DNA of 64,000 nucleotides from Dendrobium chrysotoxum (lineage: Eukaryota; Streptophyta; Magnoliopsida; Asparagales; Orchidaceae). The notes beneath the pieces are model-generated. The model made no database searches and had not been told where the DNA came from. It saw only the letters and a list, made by a program, of their open reading frames with translations. Shown piece by piece: positions 27,301 through 39,300 of the stretch. The DNA is taken from positions 8,308,001-8,372,000 of the forward strand of contig CM034315.1 in the NCBI GenBank assembly GCA_019925795.1. The letters run 5' to 3'. Numbering within the stretch: position 1 is the stretch's first letter; each line of letters begins with the position of its first letter. The position numbers and the translations under genes are program-made.

Positions 27301-30300
27301 GTGGCCGGCAGCAAGGCTAGGGTGTTTGGCCGGCGGGTATGGAAAGGGGGAGGGGATTGGGCCGGGGGTTAGGTGGGGGAATGGGACTTGGCCAGCGGTA
27401 GGGAATGGGTAGCGGTTGGCCGACAGTTTGAGGTGGAGATGGGGAGGAGATCGGCGGTTGGAAGAAGGGGAGGGGTGGTGGCCGATGGTTGAGAGGAAAG
27501 GGGATGGGTGGTTGGTGGTGGGGAAGAGGATGGGAGGTAGAAAGCCGGCGGCTAGGGGAGATTTAGCCGGCGGTTAAAGGAGAAGGAGGTGGGGGATTAG
27601 AGAAAGAAGCTAAACCGTGAGCCCGTGCGCTTCTTGCAGCTGACGGGTGATGCATTGCCCTCACTTAGAGACTTCAAACCACGGGCATGAGCCCGGACGC
27701 TCTCTACTGCTGGTGGGTATTGTGTGCCCTCACATAGGGATTTTCACTCTCCTAAGAACTCCCATAGCTCCTAGATCAAAGTGCTGAAATTTTTCTTAAT
27801 ATTCATCTATTAATTATTACAAGAAAGGAGGAGGCTATAAATAGCCCAAAATATAGAACAAAAGACAAAAGTGCCCCCTGGGGTCACAAGCACCTACTCC
27901 CTCAAATGATGGTAAAAATGAAAATTGCATAAATAAATAAAAATACAAATAATAACTTAAAATAAAATGGAGCGATCATGGTCGTCGATCTTCGTCTCCT
28001 CCTCTGATAAGCTTTCACGGTCGGATGTTCGCATCATTCTCCCGGGGTGGAAAAGAGCTTGACTCCGTCGAGTACGCATCCCGGGTGTGCAACCATCCTC
28101 TGATACCAAAATGATGTAGAACGAAGGGGGGGGGGGGGGGGTCATGTGAATTTGAAATTTCAAATTAAATGGAAAAGGGAGGGAAGGGGTTAATTAATCC
28201 CTTAAATGGAGTTCCAATTTTGTGAAGGAATTAATTAAAATAGGAGAGAGATTGGGGGTCGGCTATGATAGATGAGAGAGAGAGGTGTCCACATTCATTG
28301 AATGTGGAGGGGCAATTAATGCTAATTAATCTCAGATTTTAATCAGTCCAAGATTGAAGGGGGGGTGACTTAATTGGAGGGAGCAAAGAGGGAAAGAGGG
28401 AGAGAGAGAGAGGGGAGGCGACCAATTAATGGGGGTTTGATTGGAGTAATTGATTGATTTTTTTAATTAAAATCTTAAATTAGGAAAAGGATTAAAGACC
28501 TTTCAAAATTTAAAATTCAAAATTAAGAGATGGGAGGGAATTGTGTAATTAATTTAAATTAATGAGAGAAATTCAAATATCAAATTAATTTGAAATTCAA
28601 ATTTGAAATTCCCAAATTGCTTTGAATCAAATTAGGAAAATAATAAGAGGATTGGAAAGTGGCGAATTTTGAATTTTGAATTTCAAAAACTTTCCAAGTT
28701 TAGAATGGACCAAAATTGGAAGGTATTCAATACCTCAATTTAAACAATTTTTTTGTAAGCAAAGAAGGGGGGGGGGGGGGGGAGGCCGACGGCTTGGGGG
28801 AAAGAGGTGGGGTCGGCCGGCAGTTTGGGGAGAAGAAGGGGTGCGTTGGCCGGCGGCTTGGAGGATGAAGAGGGTTGGACGGGTAGGGAAAGAGAAAGGG
28901 GAATAAACTGACGGCTTGGGGGGGTGGGGAAGGTTGTGGTCGGCGGATATGAGGAGGGAAAAGGGAATCTGGAAGAGATAAAACCACGAACCCGAACGTG
29001 TTCTGTGGTTAGTGGGTGATGCGTTGCCCTTCACCTAGGGACTTCAAACCACGAGCCCGGACGCTTCTTGCGGTTAGTGGGTATTGCGTTTCCCTCACAT
29101 AGGGACTTCCACTCTCCTAAGAACTCCCATAGCTCTTAGATCAAAGTATTGAAAATTTTCTTAATATTCATCCATTAACCATTACAAGAAAAGAGGAGGC
29201 TATAAATAGCCCAAAATACATAACAAAAGACAAAAGTATCCCTTGGAGTCACAAGCATCTACTCCCTCAAGTGAGGGTAAAAACGAAAAATGCATAAATA
29301 AATAAAAATACAAATAATAACTTAAAATTAAATGGTGCGATCATGACCGTCGATCTTCATCTCCTCCTCTGATAAGCTTTCACGGTCGGATATCCGCATC
29401 ATATATTCTCCAAATAGCTGATAACAAGAGGATGTCCTTAAATGTTTTTAGTCTTTGATTATAATAAAGATCTCTACTTAAGAGAATTTGGAGGGAATTA
29501 CATATGACATTCTATAGATATCTTGAAGCTCAAACGAGAGAAAAGATTTAAAAGGAATCTTTCCTGAAGTAACACCCCACCCAAAGAAAGCCTATCTTCA
29601 AGGGATGAATGCCTTCCAAATCCAAGACTTAGTGATGATATCTCCATGCTTTAAATAAAAATATAAAGAACTAATCGAGAAAATGCCTCTTAGAGAACAC
29701 AACCACTTTGGACAGTTAATGATGAAAATCAATATAGTCTTATTAAACTCACTGTATATATTTTAAGTATCATTAATAAGATGAAATTGATTGGTCTACT
29801 TCCCATGAAAATGCCAGTTAGAAGTTGGGGAGAAAAGAGACTTTGCTAAACAATCAGGATTATAAGCCATATTCAAAAAGATTATGGTGAAATTTTGTTG
29901 AAGCCAAGTTACATGTCGAAACATCCTTACAAAAGTGTTCAATTGAAGTTATCATGAGTAAGGTTACATATATGCTTGATTTTGATGATGTGACTTCATA
30001 AGTAGTTTGAATCCACATAAATAGATTTCTAGATCCATTTAGAGAGAGGAGAAACATTCATTATTTAGACATATAAAACACCAAAACCACTAAATTTTTT
30101 AGGCTTGCATATGTTCTTTCCATTGATCAAGATGGGACTGTTGACCACTGGACCCCACCTCACGCGGTTCGCTCTCAAAGGACGCAACAGTTCGCTCACG
30201 TAACTCCCCTTAGGGCAATAAAACTCAAAAGAGGAATCGCGCTCTGTCACACCCCACGACACCCCCACCAACAGTCGCAGGGTGCAACAAAGAAAGCATA

Positions 30301-33300
30301 AAATTCTTCAACATTTAATCTTTCATTTCTCAACATATATGTATATTCAAGTCACAGTTCAACACATTCAGCTACAAACAGAAGCATCCAAAATAGCTCA
30401 TTTATATCATGTATATATAATTACAAATCCAATAAGAACCCCAAAATATTACAATAATAAACCGTTTACGTACCTCTGTTGTAAACTCATTTACATAGCT
30501 ATACAACAGACCATCGAGTTTTATATTAATTTGAGGCTATTCTGCTTTCACCTTATCCTTGCCCCTTCTAGTAACTACAACGAGAATAAATCTGGTGAGT
30601 TATGAAACCCAAAAAGATATACAATTCTAATAAAGAATTCAATGAACAGTAGCGAATAATATGATTATATTCATAATTGAACTAACTCATAAGGTAATTT
30701 GCAAAATAATTGAAACATATGCATGCTCATATGAATTAGTAATAACAACTGGTTTGCTATAGTATCATCGGTAGACACCAATCACACATTGCACTTAAAC
30801 TTATAAACATTTTCCATTTTCTTTAAAGCTGGTAAATACCATCATAATTAACTATTTCAAGTTTTGGCTATATATATAATATAAAGTTAGCTTTTATAGC
30901 TTCATAATAATGTTCAATGAAGTCCAAATAAAACCTGGCATTATCGTCATTGAACTACATTGAAGTCCCTTTTGTCCCACGAGATCCCTTTTGTTGAACC
31001 TACGCAGATATTATAACATTTCATTGTGAATCCTCAACTAATATGTTATTCATTAGGCTTCTAATTTTTGAATTTAATGATTGACTGATAAGTACATGAT
31101 TCATGACTTAATTAAAACATACTTAATATAATACTTGCATAAGAAAAATAATATAATAATACATAACTCATTACTTTTCTTTTCAAAATGCTGCCACTTA
31201 AGAAAACATTTATATATCATATATTATCTCATTTTAAACTTGAATTATTAAAATTTACATGTGGCCATTCATATCTAAATATTTGACAGTAAAACCACTC
31301 AACCAAATTGAAGTAACTTTAATGCTTTTGACTCTTCTTTTTTTTTTATCAATTACAACAATATATGCTTATAAATTCAAATTTTTATTTTTTAAATTAA
31401 AATTGACGAATTGCCTCCTCGATTCCAGCATCTCATACCCTTTTTTATTTGTAAATCACCAACATAATTCACATCTCAATTTCTATAATTGAATAAAATC
31501 ACTTCATCTCAATTAACAATTTACCTTGCAATCAAAACCTCCCCTCCTCATATACCTGTTAAATTTCTAAATAACAATTGTGTATAATCTCTTTTAAGAA
31601 CATTACCAATATTTGAAAGTCTATTAAACAACTGTAATAAAATTCAATTTGCTTACCTCTATTTATTCCTTTCCCTCAATTCCCTCTTCTCCGTTCTTCT
31701 TCTTCTTCCACTGAATTCTGCACTCACCCTCACGACTGTGGGTCTCTGCTCGCGGGGTCAGAATGTAAAGAGTACGATCGCACTATCCCGTAGAATAAAA
31801 CGGTCGTAGACCTTTACACTCCACACAAGCAGGCCAATAGAAGAGCAGATGAGATTATACATACGATTAACTATTAAGGATAGTGGCTTTCGCCTACACA
31901 CTTTGATTGGTAATAATATGTATAACCCAAGAATCACGAGATTTTACCCATCCGATACATCAGCTCGAATGAGGTTTATTTGATGTGGGTATCAGTTTCC
32001 CACGGGCACAAGCCGCTATGATTAATTACATCTTAGGCCTCGGCCTAAGAAAACTCTCGATTAAGGACGCTATATTATTCTCTCAGAGGGTTTGGCGCAT
32101 AGGGAAAAATTTAGGCTCTTCCTAATTCAAGAAAAAGATATGCTCAACTGGATTAATCAACATGCGCGGATCATACTATCACTTAGCCAGGCTAAAGTAG
32201 AGAAATTTGAGGAGAAGACATTACATTCCAAGCATGCACGAGAGAAGGATGGAGATGCCTTCATCCATGTGACACGGATGGGTGGGATATATAGCCTCTG
32301 AAGGAAATAGAGCTTACCCACCGATAAGACATACAACGGTACACCAATACCACCAGCCTTTGATCCTAGATCTACAAAGGACATAGTACTATACACTCTG
32401 TACTAACACCCACGACCTAACTAATATAATACAATCGAAGCTTACATCTTGCCTGAAAGAAGGCAGCTAAAATCACCTAAACGCATAAAAGTCATGTTGT
32501 CCAGTCTTTTTGAAAGATAGATGGGTGGCTGAGTTTTTGGAATTTAAGGCCGACGTCTAGAGAAATTTTTAAGTGGCCTTGTACTTATGAATGGTGTTAT
32601 GAGTTTAAGACTTATGCAATTAAATTTTGATTTTAGTTTGTTTCTAATGCTAGTTAAAATCTTCCAAATCATGAATGCTTTAAATTTAAAAAGGCTTATA
32701 AAATAATTTTTTAGAAGACTAGGCTTCCCCAGGTTCAACATCTCATTCTCATAAGTCGGATTATCTGAACTCTACCCTCGGGCGAAAAAGTGTCTAAAGG
32801 AAAGAAAATGCATTAATATGCATGCGACCCCGAACAACCTCTAGCTTATTTCCCTAGATCGTTTATCTTTCTATGTTATTTAATTCATAAAATTTTATTT
32901 TTAATTACGAGTAAGAGAATTTTATCCCTAAGAGCCTAGCGAAATTCAAGCACATGCACACGCAAGAAAGAAACCTATAAAAAGAATGTCATTTCTACTA
33001 CGCAAATAGAGTAAATAATCAATCGAAATAAAATATCAACCAGAGTAAAAGTATCTAAATTTCATATGGCAAGTGCCATTTATTATACAACCTAAAGTGC
33101 AAAAAAGTAAAGGTGGTCAGGCTCCATCGACAATAACCTGCTAAAGAATGACACAAATCTAAAAAATAAGGCATTTTAGTCTTGATCTTCTTCTTCTTGC
33201 TCTTCTATTGAATTCTTTCCTTCAATCTCTTTGTGGTATGTCATCCAATAGGATATCCAAATGAAAAGAAATTCCCTGTAAGGGACTTTCTTTTCTCTTT

Positions 33301-36300
33301 GGATCCCTATTATTTTAAAATGTCTTATTTTAGATTTTTGGACACAAACCTAAAGTTAGAAGTCGTGTCCTAACAAATAAATCTAAGTGTGTGTAGTAGG
33401 CTGTGTAGTTTGGGTATGTTCTATATAGGATAATTTGTTAAAATTGTTTAAGATTTTGATTTGTTAAAGGCCAAAGAGAAACTTTACTTTGAGTTTAAAT
33501 ATTAATGTCTTAGTGTTAGTTTTAACAATTTATTTTTATTGTTTAGTGATTATTACCATTGTTGCTTACCGGGGTCGTGAGGTTTATTTCACCCTCCTTG
33601 GGGCTAACTTAATAGCCTCGTAGGCTCGGGTTACCCAGTAGTAACCAATTAAGTTAATTTAGTTGGTCGAAAATTAAGGGTTGATTAAATCATTTCAAAT
33701 GGTTGATTTATTGTTTGATTAAATTTTGGATTAGTTATTAGATCTTTGAGATTTTGAATTATGTTGAACCTCCAATAAGTCTCGTGTTTTTTTCCTTTAA
33801 TTATCTAGGTTATTATTCTTTAGGTTGTTATTTAGTTCCAATTCTTAGAAGGATTTTAGATTGTATATGTAATTAATTATTAGAATTTGAGTTTTATAAG
33901 TCTTTCATTTTTAGTATATTTTGATTTAGATTTGTTCTCTAATTTTATAACTCTTGGATTTAATTTTATTTTCAATGAATTTTATTTAATTAATATTCAA
34001 TTAAGGGGTGATTAATATGTTAATTAGATTTAATTCAAGTTTGTGTCCAAATTCTGTCTTTTATGGTGGATTGATAAAAGTTAAGCATATTATTTCATGC
34101 ATTTTTGTTTAGATTGTTATTTGTTTTGTTGAAATTATTAATTGATTATGATTAAGATTAGATTAATAGTGCATACTAATCGTAGGGTAAAATGTCACTA
34201 CATTTTTTATGTTTAATATTTCTCTCCTAAAGGGTGCATGCATCCTAAGTTTAAGTTTTTTAAGACTCGTTCTTAATTTTTGTCCTTAAATGTCACTAAT
34301 GTGGTACATGATGAAAATATTGTTACTAACCTTTTAGACATACGCGTACGTGTAAATGGGTTTTGAGTTCTATAATAAATAAAAGCAATCTAATAAAATG
34401 AAGTTATTACAATGACCTAAGGTTAGGGGATCGTATAATCAAGAGGCTCCTAAGTGGGTTTGTAAGTTTTTTAAGAAAACTTACAGCACATGCCCAGTGG
34501 TTCTGCCCGTAGCACCCCCATTCAGAATGAATAGGGGCGACTGATGCTCGTATCCGTTGTCCTAGCTCCTTCGTCAAAGTAGCTCCAATAGCTCCTTGTC
34601 CTTTGCTTTACAAAAGTCCCTCGCAAAACACAGAAAAGGAGCAAATGTTGTATTAGAGCACGTTAATATTTAATATGCGAATAATCAAAATAAATGCAAT
34701 TTAAATAACAACGTATCTTTTTTCGAGCTTGCACACCAGTTTGACTGTTTGCCTTTTCGAACTTTTCACTTTTGAGAACATTTCATATATCTTTCCAAAA
34801 ATCCTCACCAAGGCACTATAAGAGGAAAAGTGGTGGTAGAAGAAGAGAGAAAGATAAAGAGAGCTATCATCGTTTCTACTTTCCAACAATTCACCCCACA
34901 ACTCACATTTCCAACATATTTCCCTTCCCAACATTCACAAAGCATTTCAAACAACTATTCCTTTTCATTTATGCAAAGAGACAATCCAACATTCTTCTTT
35001 ACAAAACAACCACATAACACATGCTAAGGCAGGACACATTGTACCTCGCAAACAATAAAGCAAGAGCAAACACATGGTGAACGTAGAGGCTATCCAAAAA
35101 GAAATGCAAATAAATAAAAATTTGACTAGTGAGCAATTCAACATTCAAATTCATCTAATATATACATGCTACTATCATAATATAAAATAATGCGAGAGTT
35201 TATAGCATAGGGCCCAAAGGGAGGCTAGGTATGAATCATATTAAAATCTAACAATCATCAAACATAGAAGCTTGTTATTGCACAACATAGAAGGGAGACA
35301 TACATGGAACCTACGAAAGCTTACTAACAAGTTTATCAATCTTTCTACAATGCATTCTCAGTTATACATGTGAAATTGATCGATCAGTTTACAAGTTCTA
35401 TTTGAAGCTAAATATTCACATATCCTCCAAGTTCAATCTTAAAAATGAGGATTGAAATATCATGTATGGTAAGGTTTAGCACAATAAATAATTAACAATC
35501 GCATGATATGATCACAAATAAAACAATTATCATTTGCACTACATTCACATGAGGAGTTTTCTAACATAATTGGCACATAAGTTTTCTATTGAATGAATGA
35601 ACATGATGCAGAAACATAGGGTATATATATATATATATGAAGATTCATCAAATCTACAAGTCTTGCATTAAGTAGATGATTTTGCAAAGAAGATATACAC
35701 ATGAGCTTTCAAACAAATTCATATGAGAGGCGGGGATGTAAACAAATGAAATGTGGGTGCACTTTATTTGCATTTGACACTTCTACATGCTATCAAAATC
35801 CTATGAATTTATATCATTTGGAGCACAAATATAAGAGCTTTTTAAGTCTCATTAATAAATAGATCTAAACATGCCTTCATTACAAATTTCAATGATCAAT
35901 CATGGAGTATGAAATATGTAAGCAAACTTAATTATATACTATGTTTTGGAATGATGGAAGCTATATGTACCATTGAAACATAGGTATATTATGTTGATTT
36001 AAATCATACTTATGAAATATAAAACTATTACCCGGTTATAAACACTAACACAATCTCATAATAAAATGCAAATCACATTTGAAATTCAAGAATGCATATG
36101 AATGTCACATACAAAATTGTTAGCATGGGGATACTCATGGCTTCCACATCATAAGCTTGTCTAATTATTATGGAAATTTTATGAATGAATGTTTGCAAAG
36201 TATCTTCCCGAGTTAAGTATGAAACTCGAATCAATTTTGTTTACAATTTTTCAAGGGACAACACCATTTCACAATGACAAGCTACAATGCTATTTTGTGT

Positions 36301-36301
36301 G

Positions 36302-36337
<36 letters not shown>

Positions 36338-39300
36338 CTACTACTACTATATAAAAGTGGCTTGGGATTCCACCCATAGCAAATCTTGATCGTTTATTTA
36401 TAAATATAAAATAAATCTACACCGTTTAGTTATGACTTTTCATATTCTTTTTTTTTTTAATTTCCTCTAAAATATTTGTTCAATCATTAATAACTTTAAT
36501 TTCTATCACAACAGCGTCTCAGTTACTTTTCGCTCAAAGCAAGCGTTTCATTGTGCCGATTCCAATTGTCGGACGGTTCTGTGCTAAAGAAAAACACTTG
36601 CCGAAAGCATTTCCATTTACAGTCGAGCGTTAGTGGCTATCAAATCGGCCGTTTAACTTTCCATTGTCGCGCCGTGCTTTTATGAACGTTTCATATCCCC
36701 GCAATTTTCTAGCGAGCGTTTCGAAAGGTTATCTGATAACAAAAATATAAACGAACCCAACACTACTTCCACCCACTTTCGTTATTCTACCTCCAGCCTG
36801 CAATTTTTCCTGCTAATCTCCCTCTCTCCCTTTCGCTATTCTGCCGAGTCCAGCCCTTCTCGTGTCCGGCCTTCCCTCATCGCCAAAAGTCCTCCGCTCA
36901 CCTAAAAACCCACCTTGGTGTGAGGGTGCCGCTGCCCTACCATCCTCACCGAAAAAGGTTTGAGAATCCAACTCATGTATTCTTCTTTTGATACTTATTT
37001 TTTGTAGATGAGGTTATCATTTCCTCATTCTCTTCCTCCTCAAGCTCTTCTCTTCTTCACAAACGCACATGCCCTATTCGCTAAGCTCGTATATAAAGAG
37101 GTTCTAACATATGTTAAGGAATGTCACTATTATTTTTATTTTATTATGGTAACAAGAAAGGCATATCAAAATCGGTGTATCTTAACATCAATGTGAATAT
37201 TTAAAGTTCTCATGTTCTCTTTATCAATATTATGTGAAGAGTACACCAAACAAGTCATTTATGAATGATAATTAAAGAAAATACCACGAGGAAACAAACT
37301 GCGAGAAACATATAATCACTTTGAACATAAATAAATGAAACACGTCATGAGATATTTCACAAATATATATATACACGCCACTACAATTATGACTCTTTGG
37401 AATCAAATAGAGTTCTAACATGGTATTGCCGAAATTTGATAACACTTGTTCATTATAAATTATAATAAAGATGGCAAGTTAAATCTAAAAGTAGTATAAC
37501 CACTTATCTCTCTCCAATATTAATTATAATCAAAACATGGTGCATCACCAACTCACCAATAATTATGCATTTGTATGACATTTAAGAAACAAATATAATC
37601 ATGAATAAGAGACAACAACAACAATAACAAGCCTTTGTCCCACTACGTGGGGTCGGCAACATGAATCCTTTTTCTCCATTGTGTCCGGTTCAAAGTCAAA
37701 TTCTCGTTTAAATCTAATAGAGAAAGATCATTTCTAATATTTTCTAACCAAGTCTTTTTAGGTCTACCTCTACCTTTCTTAACATAAGTCAAATCTAATA
37801 CCTCTACTTTCCTAACTGGGTCATCGGAAGGCCGCCGTTTTATGTGACCAAACCATCTAAGGCGACTCTCTCTAATCTTATCCTCCACTGGAGCTACTCC
37901 AACCTTTTCACGTATATGCTCATTTCGTATCCTGTCTCTAAGAGTAAATCCACTCATCCACCTAAGCATCCTCATCTCCGCAACACATAACTTAGTATTG
38001 TGCTTCTCTTTTAATGGCCAACATTCTGCACCATAAAGCATTGTAGGTCTCACCACCATCTTATAGAATTTTCCCTTAAGTTTAAGGGGGACTTTTCTAT
38101 CACACAACAAGCCCGATGCATTCCTCCACTTCAACCATCCAACTTGAATTCTATTGATAACATCCCCATCTATTTCACCATCACTCTGAACAATAGATCC
38201 AAGATATCTAAAACGTGTACTCTTATTAATGACTTGATCGCCCAAAGTCACAATCCCCTCACTAGGTCTATTACTGCTAAAATTACACTCCATATATTCA
38301 GTTTTAGATCTACTCAAGCGAAAACCTTTAGACTCTAAGGTTGATCTCCAGACTTCAAGTTTACCTTCAACTCCCTCTTTAGTCTTGTCAACAAGAAGAA
38401 TATCATCAGCAAAAAGCATACACCAGGGTACATCCTCTTGTAAATGTCTAGTGAGAACATCCATGACTAACGCGAAAAGATATGGGCTTAAAGCTGATCC
38501 TTGATGTAATCCAACCGAAATAGGGAAATACTTAGTCAAACCACCTTGTGTTTGAACACAAGTAGTAGCTCCTTCATACATATCTTTAATGATTTGAATA
38601 TAAGCATTATTAACTCCTTTCTTTTCAAGAACTCTCCATAGCACTTCTCTTGGAACTTTATCATATGCTTTCTCTAAATCAATAAATATCATATGTAGAT
38701 CTTCCTTATTCTCCCTATATTTCTCCATCAAACCTCTCAATAAATGTATGGCTTCCATAGTAGACCTACCAGGCATGAATCCAAATTGATTTTGAGAAAC
38801 ATTAGTATCACGCCGCAGCCTACGCTCCATAACTCGCTCCCATAGTTTTAAAGTGTGACACATTAACTTAATTCCTCTATAATTCGCACAATCTTGTGCA
38901 TCACCTTTATTCTTATAAATAGGAATCAATACACTCATTCTCCACGCATCTGGCATCTTTTTAGTCTTCAAAATATTATTAAAAAGTTTAGAATAAGAGA
39001 GAAATACAAAATTATAGAAAGGAAGTTGAGGCAATCATTCATTGAGAGTATGAAACTAACAGTCATTTGTCATATTTTCCGAACAAAAAAAAGTCCAAAT
39101 AAGTTTCAGATTTTTTTGTTTTTTTTTTGTTTCAACAGAGATTTGACATACTCTTTTTTTTAATGGATATAAAGAAGGGAAATGAAAGAATGTAAATGTG
39201 CTTTGTTTTCATACAACTTTCATGCAGGGTTGAAGCTCAAAAATATACGAATCAATTAGAATACAAATAGGTATATGAAGTTCTTCTTAAGAACAATGGT

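Larger units (their letters stand above)
26340..29401 (-). mobile_element. Complete minimal LTR retrotransposon: LTR, 75 bp, LTR, with target-site duplication
   Basis: The element lies on the minus strand. The right LTR (28112-29401, 1290 bp) is the 5' LTR and the left LTR (26340-28036, 1697 bp) the 3' LTR. Both begin TGATGTAGAACGAA and end CGCATCA. TATAT flanks the element at 26335-26339 and 29402-29406. The internal region is only 28037-28111. It holds a polypurine tract against the left LTR, a primer-binding site against the right LTR, and about 40 bp matching the end of the chromodomain frame of the 40.6-47.3 kb element. It encodes nothing and must have moved with proteins supplied by a relative. 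Confidence 0.88.

Noticed and set aside
28676..29034. Gly/Arg- and Pro/Ser-rich frames around 28.7-29.0 kb
   Set aside because: Translations of G runs and GGCCGGCGG words in the LTR.
33560..33660. GC-richer segment as a possible tRNA or small RNA gene
   Set aside because: No cloverleaf, A-box or B-box arrangement could be supported.
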